From NCBI RefSeq assembly GCF_001509835.1, contig NZ_JXTJ01000007.1, positions 1 to 64,000 of the forward strand: a stretch of DNA of 64,000 bases, in the 5' to 3' direction. The translations under genes were made by a program, and so were the position numbers. Shown here one piece after another: positions 8,691-17,093 of this stretch (positions are counted from its first letter, which is position 1; every line of letters begins with the position of its first letter). Below the pieces are notes generated by a model. The model was not told the origin of the DNA and ran no database searches. It worked only from the letters and a program-made list of their open reading frames with translations. The stretch comes from Allobosea sp. WAO. GTDB taxonomy: Bacteria > Pseudomonadota > Alphaproteobacteria > Rhizobiales > Beijerinckiaceae.

Positions 8691-9593
8691 CTAGCGGAAG
8701 ATGACCGTGCGTCGGCCGGCCAGCATCACCCGCCGCTCGACATGCAAGCGCAAGGCGCGCGCCAGGACGACCGCCTCGATGTCGCGCCCGACGCTGACGA
8801 GATCGTCAGGCGCAAGCGAATGATCGGCCCTGGCGACGTCCTGGTCGATGATCGGCCCCTCGTCGAGATCGGAGGTCACGTAGTGCGCGGTCGCTCCGAT
8901 CAGCTTCACGCCGCGATCATAGGCCTGGTGGTAGGGCTTCGCGCCCTTGAAGCTCGGCAGGAAGGAATGGTGGATGTTGATCGCCCGCCCATCCAGCGCA
9001 CGGCACAGCTCGTTGGAGAGCACCTGCATATAGCGGGCGAGCACGACCAATGATGCATCGGTCTCGGCGACGATCTCCAGGAGCCTCGCCTCCTGCTCGG
9101 CCTTGTTGGCCGCCGTGACCGGCAGGTGGTGAAACGGAATGCCGTAATTCGCCGCGAGCGGCTCGAAATCGCGGTGGTTCGAAACGATCGCCGGAATCGT
9201 GATGTTGAGATTGCCGGTCGCCTGACGAAAGAGCAGATCGTTCAGGCAGTGTCCGAAGCGCGAGACCATCAGGACGACGCGCTGCGGGCGCCTCGTGTCG
9301 ATCGCGTCCCAGTCCATGCGGAAGGTGCCGGCGACCCCGTCGAATTCGCGCCGGAACGCGGCATCGTCGAAGCTCCCTCCTGCGGCGAAGGCGACGCGCA
9401 TGAAGAAGCGTCCATCCCTTGGATCACTGAACTGTGCGCTTTCCAGGATATTGCAGCCATGCCGATAGAGCGCGCCGCTGACGGCATGCACGATGCCCGG
9501 CCTGTCCTCGCAGGACAGGGTGAGGACACGGCGCGGGTTCTGCACGCTGATCTCCCGGGAAATGGCAGGCGAGAGGGGCGCAAGATCGGTCAT
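8691..9593 (-). CDS. purU: Formyltetrahydrofolate deformylase
   Basis: A 300-residue cytoplasmic enzyme that hydrolyses 10-formyltetrahydrofolate to formate and tetrahydrofolate. An N-terminal ACT domain (about residues 21-100, beginning RRVLTLSCEDRPGIVHAVSG) is followed by a formyltransferase-type domain. The catalytic triad is seen as N206 and H208 in NIHHSFLPSFKGAKPY and D243 in TSDLDEGPII. It overlaps the upstream FAD/GcvT gene by four bases, so the two are coupled. Together they suggest disposal of one-carbon units released by oxidative demethylation of methylated glycines. PurU homologues in such operons often serve choline/betaine breakdown rather than purine synthesis. Confidence 0.93.
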   Translation of the reverse strand: MTDLAPLSPAISREISVQNPRRVLTLSCEDRPGIVHAVSGALYRHGCNILESAQFSDPRDGRFFMRVAFAAGGSFDDAAFRREFDGVAGTFRMDWDAIDTRRPQRVVLMVSRFGHCLNDLLFRQATGNLNITIPAIVSNHRDFEPLAANYGIPFHHLPVTAANKAEQEARLLEIVAETDASLVVLARYMQVLSNELCRALDGRAINIHHSFLPSFKGAKPYHQAYDRGVKLIGATAHYVTSDLDEGPIIDQDVARADHSLAPDDLVSVGRDIEAVVLARALRLHVERRVMLAGRRTVIFR

Positions 9594-12028
9594 GCCGTGG
9601 CTCCCTTTGTCAGTTGCTTGCGGTCGAGCGGCGCGGCGAGGCTGGCGGTCACCGGTGTCGCCGTGCCTGCGAGATCGATCGTCCAGCTGCGCGCATCGAG
9701 CCAGGCCTGGTCGATAGGCTCATGGCTTTCGGCCCAGCCTAACGCGACGATGCCGTCGACGGTCGCGCCGAACGCCGCCGAGGTGATCTCGCCGACCGGC
9801 TTGCCGTCGGCCAGGATCGCCTCGCCACCCCAGGCCATCTGACCGTCCGGGCGAGGCCCGACAAGCGAGATCAGCCTCTTCGTGCGGGGCGCGGCGCGCG
9901 CCGTCACGAGGGCATCGCGACCGATGAAGTCCCCCTTGTTCAGCTTCACGGCGAAGCCGAGCCCGGCCTCGTAGGGATTGACGTCCGGCGTCAACTCCCT
10001 GCCCCAGGCGCGGAAGCCCTTCTCGAGACGCAGCGAGTCGACCGCGTAGTAGCCTGCATCCATGAGCCCGAGGTCAGCACCGGCCTCGTGCAGCGCGTCA
10101 TAGATGGCGAGAGCGAATTCGGCGGGAGCATAAAGCTCGAAGCCGTCTCCCAGATAGGACCGGCGGCAAGCCCAGGTCGTGGCATAGCCGATCGTGATCT
10201 GCCGGATCGCATTGGCCGGGAAATCAGCGGGATCGAACGAGATCGGCGAGACGCGGCCGAGTATCTCCGCAACCTTCGGCCCGGCCAGCGAGAGAACGGC
10301 GTAGGCGGAGGTCACATCCGTCAGCGTTACACCCTCGGGGAGCTGGCGCCTGATCCAGTGCGCATCGCGCGTCGCCTGCGCGGTGCCGGTCAGGAGCAGG
10401 TAGCTATCGGGCGCGATACGGGCGGCCGTGAGGTCGCTTTCGAAGGTTCCGCGCGCGTTGAGCAAGGCTGTATAGACCGAGCTGCCCACGGGAACGGCGA
10501 CATCATTGGCAGCGAGGCGCTGCAAGGCGGCTTCGGCCTCCGGACCCTGCAGCAGGAATTTGGCGAAGCTGCTCATGTCAACCAGCCCCGCCGCCTCGCG
10601 GCAGGCACGATGCTCGGCAGCGACCGTTTCGAACCAGTTCTGCGGTCCGAAGGAATAGCGGATCGTGCGCTCGTCCTCGTTGCGGGCAAAATAGTTCGCG
10701 CGTTCCCAGCCCATCTTGGAGCCGAAGACCGCATGCTTGGCTGCAAGGCGCTCATAGAGCGGCGAGCGCCGGAAAGGCCTTGCGGTATCGAGTTCGCGGT
10801 TCGGCCAGGGCATCGCGTAGTGAAGGCCGAGCGTCTCCTTGATGCGGTCCTTCAGCCAGGCCGGATTGTTGTTGAAGCCAGCGAAGCGGCGAATGTCGAC
10901 GGGCCAGAGATCGCTCGTCGCCTCGCCCTCGACGATCCATTCGGCGAGCGCCCGGCCGGCGCCGCCGGCCGACGCGATCCCCATCGAGTTGAACCCGGCG
11001 CCAACATAGACGCCCGCCACCTCCGGCGCCTCGCCGAGCAGGAAGTTGTTGTCCGGCGTGAAGCTCTCCGGACCGTTGAGAAAGGTCTTGATCTCGGCCG
11101 TCTCCAGCGCCGGCACGCGCTGCAACGCATTCTCCATCAGGATCGCGAACTGGTCCCAGTCATCGGGCAGGAGCTGGAACTCGAACGGATAAGGAATGCC
11201 GTCCATGCCCCACGGCTTCGCATCGGGCTCGAAGCCGCCCATGACGAGGCCGCCGACCTCCTCCTTGTAGTAGGTGTAGCCATCGGGATCGCGCATCACC
11301 GGCAGGTCAGGCGTTACCCCCTCGATTTTGCCGGTGACGATGTACATGTGCTCTGCGGAATGCAGCGGTACCGAGACGCCGCACATCTGCCCGACGGTGC
11401 GGGACCATTGCCCCGCGCAGATGGCGAGGACCTCACATTCGACCCTTCCCTGATCGGTGACAACCGCCTTCACCCGACCTTTCTCGGTCTCGATTCCGGT
11501 AACGCGTATGCCCTCACGCACGATCGCGCCGCCGTTGCGAGCGCCGCGTGCCAGCGCCTGGGTGATATCGGCGGGGTTCGCCTTGCCGTCGCCGGGGAGC
11601 CACACGCCACCGACGAGATCGTCGGTGCGCATCACCGGCCATTTGTCGCCGGCTTCCTTCGGACTCAGCTCCTCGATCTCCACCCCCTGTGCCCGCGCCG
11701 CAGAAATCGTCCGACGCAGTTGCGTCATGCGTTCCGGCGTGCGCGCGACGGAGACCGAGCCGCAGCGTTTCCAGCCGGTGGCGAGCTCGGTCTCCTTTTC
11801 CAGCGATGCGTAGAGTTCTGTCGAATACCGTATCAGCCGCGTCATGCTCGACTGGCTGCGCAGCTGCCCGACGAGGCCGGCTGCGTGCCAGGTCGTGCCG
11901 GAGGAAAGGCGGCCCTGTTCCAGCAGCAGCACGTCGCGCCAGCCGAGTTTGCTCAGGTGATAGGCGACCGAGCAGCCGATGATGCCGCCACCGATGATGA
12001 CGACACGGGATTGGGTGGGAATGGACAT
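9590..12028 (-). CDS. FAD-dependent oxidoreductase with GcvT domain (dimethylglycine/sarcosine dehydrogenase family)
   Basis: An 812-residue two-part enzyme. Residues 9-18 carry the FAD-binding VVIIGGGIIG motif, and the DAO-type oxidoreductase domain runs to about residue 380. The C-terminal half (about 430-800) is a GcvT-like aminomethyltransferase domain with PYEAGLGFAVKLNKGDFIGRDAL. This layout is that of dimethylglycine and sarcosine dehydrogenases, which oxidise N-methyl groups and pass the one-carbon unit to tetrahydrofolate. The minus-strand start at 12028 follows GGAGG. It is coupled to purU downstream and lies 74 bases after a DeoR-type gene. The exact N-methyl substrate is uncertain. 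Confidence 0.88.
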   Translation of the reverse strand: MSIPTQSRVVIIGGGIIGCSVAYHLSKLGWRDVLLLEQGRLSSGTTWHAAGLVGQLRSQSSMTRLIRYSTELYASLEKETELATGWKRCGSVSVARTPERMTQLRRTISAARAQGVEIEELSPKEAGDKWPVMRTDDLVGGVWLPGDGKANPADITQALARGARNGGAIVREGIRVTGIETEKGRVKAVVTDQGRVECEVLAICAGQWSRTVGQMCGVSVPLHSAEHMYIVTGKIEGVTPDLPVMRDPDGYTYYKEEVGGLVMGGFEPDAKPWGMDGIPYPFEFQLLPDDWDQFAILMENALQRVPALETAEIKTFLNGPESFTPDNNFLLGEAPEVAGVYVGAGFNSMGIASAGGAGRALAEWIVEGEATSDLWPVDIRRFAGFNNNPAWLKDRIKETLGLHYAMPWPNRELDTARPFRRSPLYERLAAKHAVFGSKMGWERANYFARNEDERTIRYSFGPQNWFETVAAEHRACREAAGLVDMSSFAKFLLQGPEAEAALQRLAANDVAVPVGSSVYTALLNARGTFESDLTAARIAPDSYLLLTGTAQATRDAHWIRRQLPEGVTLTDVTSAYAVLSLAGPKVAEILGRVSPISFDPADFPANAIRQITIGYATTWACRRSYLGDGFELYAPAEFALAIYDALHEAGADLGLMDAGYYAVDSLRLEKGFRAWGRELTPDVNPYEAGLGFAVKLNKGDFIGRDALVTARAAPRTKRLISLVGPRPDGQMAWGGEAILADGKPVGEITSAAFGATVDGIVALGWAESHEPIDQAWLDARSWTIDLAGTATPVTASLAAPLDRKQLTKGATA

Positions 12029-12102
12029 GAGCGCCTCCGCGATGGAAGGCAGGTTAGCGGGCTCATTTCATAAAACAACAAAAAACCACATAAACGGTCA
12101 AA
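12029..12102 (-). promoter_or_regulatory. AT-rich promoter/operator region of the FAD/GcvT-purU operon
   Basis: A 74-base gap that is strikingly A/T-rich against its surroundings. On the minus strand it contains two near-copies of GTTTATG (GTTTATGTGG and GTTTTATGAA) about 20 bases apart. It lies between a DeoR-type regulator and the operon it probably controls, so these repeats are candidate operator half-sites. No exact -35/-10 pair is certain. Confidence 0.35.
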
Positions 12103-12873
12103 TTAAGCAACGTGGATGCGAACCTCGTGTTCCGCCAGTTTGGCGGCGAGCGGGACGGGTGGAGCCTGGTCGACCAGTAGCCCCGCCCAAGGCGCACCGC
12201 CTCCGATCCGGCTGGGCAGGACCAGCCCGAACTTGCTGTGATCGGCCATCAGGAAACTCTGCTCCGCGGCATTCAACAGGGCAGTCCGGGTCGCAGCACC
12301 GGCGCGGGTATAGTCGGTCAGGTGTCCATCCGAATCGACGCCGCCGACGCTGACGAAAGCGAAATCGGCAGAGAGCCGCGCGATCGCCCGAAGTGTTTCG
12401 GGGCCGGTGGTAGCGTCCTCGTTGCTGTCGAACTCACCGCCGATCAGGAACACACGCGCGCCTGAAAGCCGGCTCGCGAGCCGCGCATTCTCCAGCGAGG
12501 TCGTGTGGACGATCAGGCGCTTGCGATCGGACCGCGCCAGCGCGCGCGTCAGAGCCTCCGTCGTCGTGCCCGAATCGAGCAGGATTGTCATGCCATCGCC
12601 GAGCAGCGAGACCGCGAGAGCGGCGATCCGCTCCTTGCCTGCGCGGTTGACGGTTCGACGGCTGGCGAAGGAGGCTTCCGAGCGCTCGTGCCGGGTTGCG
12701 CCACCGTGGACGATCGACAGCAACCCGGCCGCCGACAAGGTCTTGAGGTCGCGCCGAATGGTCTCCCGCGACACATCCAGCGAGCGGGCGAGCTCTTCGA
12801 CAGTTAGAGACTCAAGCCTGTCGAGACTTTCCAGAATGGTGCGGTGCCGCCGCACTGCGATGTCGCGTGCCAT
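12103..12873 (-). CDS. DeoR/GlpR-family transcriptional regulator
   Basis: A 256-residue repressor-type protein. The N-terminal helix-turn-helix LTVEELARSLDVSRETIRRDL (about residues 23-43) followed by GLLSIVHGGA is the DeoR signature. The C-terminal sensor domain contains LLDSGTTTEALTRAL (about 98-112), the sugar-phosphate-binding loop. It is encoded just upstream of, and on the same strand as, the FAD/GcvT and purU genes and probably controls them. The effector is unknown; a phosphorylated sugar would be usual for the family, which sits oddly with a one-carbon operon. Confidence 0.88.
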   Translation of the reverse strand: MARDIAVRRHRTILESLDRLESLTVEELARSLDVSRETIRRDLKTLSAAGLLSIVHGGATRHERSEASFASRRTVNRAGKERIAALAVSLLGDGMTILLDSGTTTEALTRALARSDRKRLIVHTTSLENARLASRLSGARVFLIGGEFDSNEDATTGPETLRAIARLSADFAFVSVGGVDSDGHLTDYTRAGAATRTALLNAAEQSFLMADHSKFGLVLPSRIGGGAPWAGLLVDQAPPVPLAAKLAEHEVRIHVA

Positions 12874-13016
12874 AAGAACAGCCCGAGCGTCAGACCAGCA
12901 GGATGCGGCCTGGCTTATGTCGGCGATCGTCTCATGGCAACCAAGCAGAAAAGGTCGTCAGCGACATGAGGTGAACCTAGCGACATGCGCCTGAGCGGCA
13001 ATTCTCGCGCGTGCAG

Positions 13017-13148
13017 TCATCCACGCCTATGGATGAGCTCCGCTTTGCAGAGCCCGTTGATCGCCTCGGCGAGGGCGTTGTCGTAGCTATCGCCCACGCT
13101 GCCGACGGAGGGCTCGATCCCCCGGCCAAGCCTCTGGCAATGCCTCAT
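13017..13148 (-). pseudogene. Remnant of an IS3-family transposase (OrfB end)
   Basis: On the minus strand a 43-codon frame reads GIEPSVGSVGDSYDNALAEA then INGLCKAELIHRRG before a stop. This is the strongly conserved stretch around the catalytic glutamate of IS3-family OrfB transposases. Everything upstream, including the two catalytic aspartates, is missing, and it stops where the family continues with a PW or W motif. The fragment abuts the stop of the ABC permease gene (13145), so the insertion or its decay ended exactly at that gene. It is a scar, not an active element; no terminal inverted repeats were found. Confidence 0.75.
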
Positions 13149-14839
13149 ACAAGGGCCTCCTCCTTCTTGCCCAGCAGCGTGAACAGCACGACCAGCGGCA
13201 GGAAGGTCAGCAGGATCAGTACCGTACCCAGCGCCGATGCGACGCCGAAATTGCCGTTCACGACCTCGTTGAAGATCTCGATTGCGACCGTCGTCGTCGT
13301 TCCCGACTGCAGGATCAGCGTCGCGCTGAGCTCGCGGATCGTGTTCGACCAGGTCAGCAGTGCGCCCGAGAGGATCGCCGTCGCCAGCAGGGGCACGGTG
13401 ATCTTGGCGAAGGTCCGCCCCGGTCCCGCACCGAGATTGATCGAGGCATCCTCGGTGTCACGCGAGATCTGCTGCAGCATGCTGACCGAGGACCGGACCG
13501 AGAAGGGCAACCGGCGAATGAAATAGGCCAGGATCAGGATGGTCGCGGTGCCGGTCAGGGCGAAGGGCGGCTCGTGATAGGTCACCACCAAGCCGACGCC
13601 GAGCACGATCCCCGGAACCGCATATGAGAACATCACCACGGTATCGAGCAGGCTGGAGACCGGCCCGGGCCGGCGCACGATGATGTAGGCGATCGCCGTT
13701 CCGATGACCGCGCAGAGCAGCGTCGCGACCGTGGTGTAGAACAGCGTGTTCCAGAGCGGCAGCGAGATCCGGTCGAGGATGCGCGCGTAGTTGTCGAGCG
13801 TGAAGCTCGCGACCAGGACCGGCCCGTTCGACTTCAGGAAGGACGAGACGACGATGTTCACCAGCGGCAGCAGCGCAAAGCCGATCAGCAGGAATACGAA
13901 AGCCGTCGCGGCGATGCGCTTGCCCCTGGGCTGTTCCTGGACCTGCAGCGGGCGGATCGCGGACGTGGCATAGGAAAACCGCGCCGACAGCCAGCGCTGC
14001 AGCAGGAGCGCGCCCGTCGTGACCGACAGGAGCAGCACCGAGAGTGCACTGGCGAGGACCGGGCGGCCGCCGAACTCGTTGACGAACTCGCCATAGATCA
14101 GGACGGGCAGGACGCGGAAACGCTCGCCCAGGATGATCGGGGTGCCGAGATCGGTGAACGAGGCGATGAAGACCAGCAAGGCGCTCGTGGTGATCGAGGG
14201 CACCAGCAAGGGAGCGATCGCGGTCCGGAAGGTGCGGAATTCGCTGGAGCCGAGATTGCGGGCGGCATCCTCGACGCTCTGGTCGATCGATTTCAGGCCG
14301 GAGGAAACGAGCAGGAAGACGAAGGGGAAGAACTGCAGCGTGAAGACGAAGATGATGCCCGAGGCGCCGTAGATCGAGGGCAGCGAGACGCCGATGGAAT
14401 TGAAGAACTGGGTCAGGACGCCGCTGCGCCCGAACAGCACGACCCAGGAATAGGAGCCGATGAAGGGCGGGGAGACGAAGGTCAGGACGACGGCGGCCCG
14501 CACGAAGCCGCGTCCCCAGATCTCGTAGCGATTGACGAAATAGGCCGCGGGAACGCCGAGGCAGACGGCGAAGATCATCGCCCAGATACTGACCCAGAAG
14601 CTGTTGACCAGCGTCTGATAATAAAAGCGTTCGGAGAAGAAGTTGACGTAGTTCTCGAAGATGCTGCCGGTCTTGGCCCCTGCCGAGAGGCTGACGCCGA
14701 CGATGTTGGCGACAGGCACCAGCAGGAGCCCGACGATGAGGACGAGGACGATGGCCGTGACCACGGGCCAGAAGCCGAAATGGCGGGCAAACCCGCCGCC
14801 GCGCCGCAGCGGGGTCTCCGTGTCGGTGACGGCGCTCAT
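13145..14839 (-). CDS. ABC transporter permease, fused Fe3+/polyamine-type (FbpB-like)
   Basis: A 564-residue inner-membrane protein made of two homologous permease halves. Each half carries an EAA-type loop that contacts the ATPase: EDAARNLGSSEFRTFRTAI (about residue 190) and EDASINLGAGPGRTFAKIT (about 470). About twelve membrane segments are visible. The start at 14839 overlaps the stop of the ATPase gene by one base (ATGA). Fused permeases of this type serve ferric iron, putrescine/spermidine, phosphonate or thiamine importers. Its place behind rhamnose genes raises doubt about an iron role. An IS3 remnant lies directly beyond its stop. Confidence 0.88.
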   Translation of the reverse strand: MSAVTDTETPLRRGGGFARHFGFWPVVTAIVLVLIVGLLLVPVANIVGVSLSAGAKTGSIFENYVNFFSERFYYQTLVNSFWVSIWAMIFAVCLGVPAAYFVNRYEIWGRGFVRAAVVLTFVSPPFIGSYSWVVLFGRSGVLTQFFNSIGVSLPSIYGASGIIFVFTLQFFPFVFLLVSSGLKSIDQSVEDAARNLGSSEFRTFRTAIAPLLVPSITTSALLVFIASFTDLGTPIILGERFRVLPVLIYGEFVNEFGGRPVLASALSVLLLSVTTGALLLQRWLSARFSYATSAIRPLQVQEQPRGKRIAATAFVFLLIGFALLPLVNIVVSSFLKSNGPVLVASFTLDNYARILDRISLPLWNTLFYTTVATLLCAVIGTAIAYIIVRRPGPVSSLLDTVVMFSYAVPGIVLGVGLVVTYHEPPFALTGTATILILAYFIRRLPFSVRSSVSMLQQISRDTEDASINLGAGPGRTFAKITVPLLATAILSGALLTWSNTIRELSATLILQSGTTTTVAIEIFNEVVNGNFGVASALGTVLILLTFLPLVVLFTLLGKKEEALV

Positions 14840-15921
14840 CAGGCGGCCTCGGGCGCGAACAGGGCAATCGCCGCCGGCGACACGCCGAGGCGATGGCGGG
14901 TTCCGATCTCGGGAAGCGTGACGCCGGTCCGGCTCGACCCCGCGACCTGGACGAGATGCCCGCCGCCGAGATCGATCGCGTAGCGCACGGTCCCACCGAG
15001 GAACTGGATGTCGGTCAGCGTCCCGACGAGCCCTTCGCCCTCGCAATCCAGCGGGCGTAGCTCGATGTCCTGCGGGCGGAACGCGGCTTCGAGTGCGCCT
15101 TGCGGGAGGTCGCCGCGCAGCTTCGCGGTGAACTGGCCACCCGGCAGTTCGATCCGGACATGCCCCGCCTCGGCATTATCTCGCTGTACCGCCGGCAGGA
15201 AATTGTTCTCGCCGATGAAGCTCGCCACGAAGCGCGTGCTCGGCTTGTTGTAGATGTCGTGCGGGCTGGCGACCTGCTCCAGCCGGCCGCCGCGCATCAC
15301 CGCGATCCGGTCCGACATCAAGAGCGCTTCCTCCTGATCATGCGTGACGTAGATCGTGGTCACGCCGATCTTGCGCTGCAGGGCGCGGATCTCGGTGCGC
15401 AGATGCATGCGCATCTCGGTGTCGAGATTGGAGAGCGGCTCGTCCATGAGCAGCACGTCGGGCTCGATCACCATGGCTCGGGCGAGCACGACGCGCTGCT
15501 GCTGCCCGCCGGAGAGCTCGCGGGGCTTGCGGTGACCGAGATGGGAGAGGCGCGTCAGCGCCAGATAGGTGTCGACCTTCTGCTTGATCTCGGCGGCCTT
15601 CTGGCCCCTAGCCCGCAGCCCGTAGGCGATGTTGTCGACCACGCTGAGATGCGGAAAAATCGCATAGCTCTGGAACACCATGCCGGTATTGCGGTGCTGC
15701 GGTGCCAGATCGTCGATGCAGCTGTTGCCGAACAGGATGCGCCCGCTCGTCTGCTTCAGGAAGCCGGCGATGATGCGCAGCAACGTCGTCTTCCCGCAGC
15801 CAGACGATCCGAGCAGGGTGAAGAACTCGCCCTTGGCGATCTCGAGCGAGGCATTGTCGACGGCGACGGAATCGCCATAGCGTTTCGTCACCTGATCGAT
15901 ACGGACGGAAGTAGAGGCCAT
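14839..15921 (-). CDS. ABC transporter ATP-binding protein (PotA/FbpC-like)
   Basis: A 360-residue ATPase. Walker A GSSGCGKTT is at residues 38-46, the signature LSGGQQQRV at 136-144, and Walker B ending MDEP at 159-162, followed by an H-loop THDQEEA. A C-terminal TOBE-like domain covers about residues 280-355, as in the iron, spermidine and phosphonate importers. The start at 15921 is chosen because homology begins there; the frame continues upstream without protein character. It is the middle gene of a receptor-ATPase-permease set and overlaps the permease start. Confidence 0.9.
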   Translation of the reverse strand: MASTSVRIDQVTKRYGDSVAVDNASLEIAKGEFFTLLGSSGCGKTTLLRIIAGFLKQTSGRILFGNSCIDDLAPQHRNTGMVFQSYAIFPHLSVVDNIAYGLRARGQKAAEIKQKVDTYLALTRLSHLGHRKPRELSGGQQQRVVLARAMVIEPDVLLMDEPLSNLDTEMRMHLRTEIRALQRKIGVTTIYVTHDQEEALLMSDRIAVMRGGRLEQVASPHDIYNKPSTRFVASFIGENNFLPAVQRDNAEAGHVRIELPGGQFTAKLRGDLPQGALEAAFRPQDIELRPLDCEGEGLVGTLTDIQFLGGTVRYAIDLGGGHLVQVAGSSRTGVTLPEIGTRHRLGVSPAAIALFAPEAA

Positions 15922-16004
15922 CTGGAAACCCGGTCGGTCACGCATGTCACGGGGGAACGGGCGAGAGCGCGTGCCCTCGCCCGGGATCGGCTCGGCGGCA
16001 GAGC

Positions 16005-17015
16005 CTACTGCTGCGTCTTGACGATGATCTTCTGCATCCTGTCGAGCACTTCGGCCCGGCTGGCGGCTGCCCATTTCGCGTCATAGTCGATCAGCTTGAG
16101 CTCGCCTGCCGGTTTCATTTCGGCATGGGTCTGGACGCCCTGGCGGGTCGGCCGGCGGCCCGGGAACTTGGCGGTGAGCTCCTTCTGCGCCTCCTCGGAG
16201 AGCAGGAAGTCGGCGAACAGCTTCGAGGCCTGCGGGTTCGGCGCGCCCTTGACGATGAACATACCCTCCGGCTCCAGCAGCGTGCCGTCGGCCGGGTAGA
16301 CGATGCCGGCAGTGCCGGCGAGGACGTAGTTGATCGCCGCTTCCTCATAGGTCACGCCGATCGGATACTCGCCGCGGCCGACCTGCTGGAACACCAGGCT
16401 CGATTTGAGGATGATGTTCATGTTCTTCGTCATGTTCTCGACCATCGTCCAACCCTTGTCGTCGCGGCCGTAGATCAGCAGCCAGGTGTTGAGCGCAGCC
16501 AGCGCCGAGCTCGACTTCGACGGGTCGGCATGGACGATCTTGCCCTTCCATTCCGGCTTGGCGAGATCGGCCCAGGTCTTGGGCGCCTGCTCCGGCTTCA
16601 CCTGGCTCTTGTTGTACATCATCACCATGGTGCTAGCGGCGAACGGCGTGTTGTAGCCGTTGGCATCGAGCATCTTGGGTTCGACCTTGGCGAGCTCGGG
16701 CGAGCTGTACTTGTCGAAGAGATCGGGCGCCGAGGCGCCGGTGTCGGAGAAACCGCCCCACATGATGTCGGCCGCCGGGCGGTTGCGCTCGGCGCGGATG
16801 CGGTTCAGCAGCTCGCCGGTGCCGGCCTTCACGGTCGTGACGCGAATGCCGTACTTGTCGCCGAACATCTTGGTGAAATGGTCGACCATTTCGGACGGGT
16901 GGGAGGCATAGACGACGAGCTTGCCCTCATGGGCAGGGGCCTGCGCGAAGGCCGCCGCTCCCAGGGCGAGCGAAGCCATGGCCCCGGTGATGAGTGATTT
17001 GAAGAGTGTCTTCAT
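16005..17015 (-). CDS. Extracellular solute-binding protein of the FbpA/PhnS type
   Basis: A 336-residue periplasmic receptor with a 24-residue signal peptide ending AFAQA. The mature protein opens KLVVYASHPSEMVDHFTKMF, the standard start of the type 2 iron/thiamine/phosphonate-binding family, and contains the class motif TVKAGTGELLNRIRAERNRPAADIMWGG. It is preceded by GGAGG and lies 78 bases after rhaI on the same strand, so it begins the transporter half of a rhaD-rhaI-ABC transcript. The ligand is not visible from sequence; ferric iron, an organophosphonate and a sugar-linked ligand are all possible. Confidence 0.87.
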   Translation of the reverse strand: MKTLFKSLITGAMASLALGAAAFAQAPAHEGKLVVYASHPSEMVDHFTKMFGDKYGIRVTTVKAGTGELLNRIRAERNRPAADIMWGGFSDTGASAPDLFDKYSSPELAKVEPKMLDANGYNTPFAASTMVMMYNKSQVKPEQAPKTWADLAKPEWKGKIVHADPSKSSSALAALNTWLLIYGRDDKGWTMVENMTKNMNIILKSSLVFQQVGRGEYPIGVTYEEAAINYVLAGTAGIVYPADGTLLEPEGMFIVKGAPNPQASKLFADFLLSEEAQKELTAKFPGRRPTRQGVQTHAEMKPAGELKLIDYDAKWAAASRAEVLDRMQKIIVKTQQ

Positions 17016-17093
17016 GGGTTCCCTCCACTGCGTTCGTTCTGTGTTTTGCGCCTGCCGGCCGAACGATCCGGCGGCGCTTTTGATCTTCGAGCC

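Noticed and set aside
10088..12073. A 661-codon plus-strand frame opposite the FAD/GcvT gene
   Set aside because: Antisense shadow caused by high GC at third positions; no domain seen.
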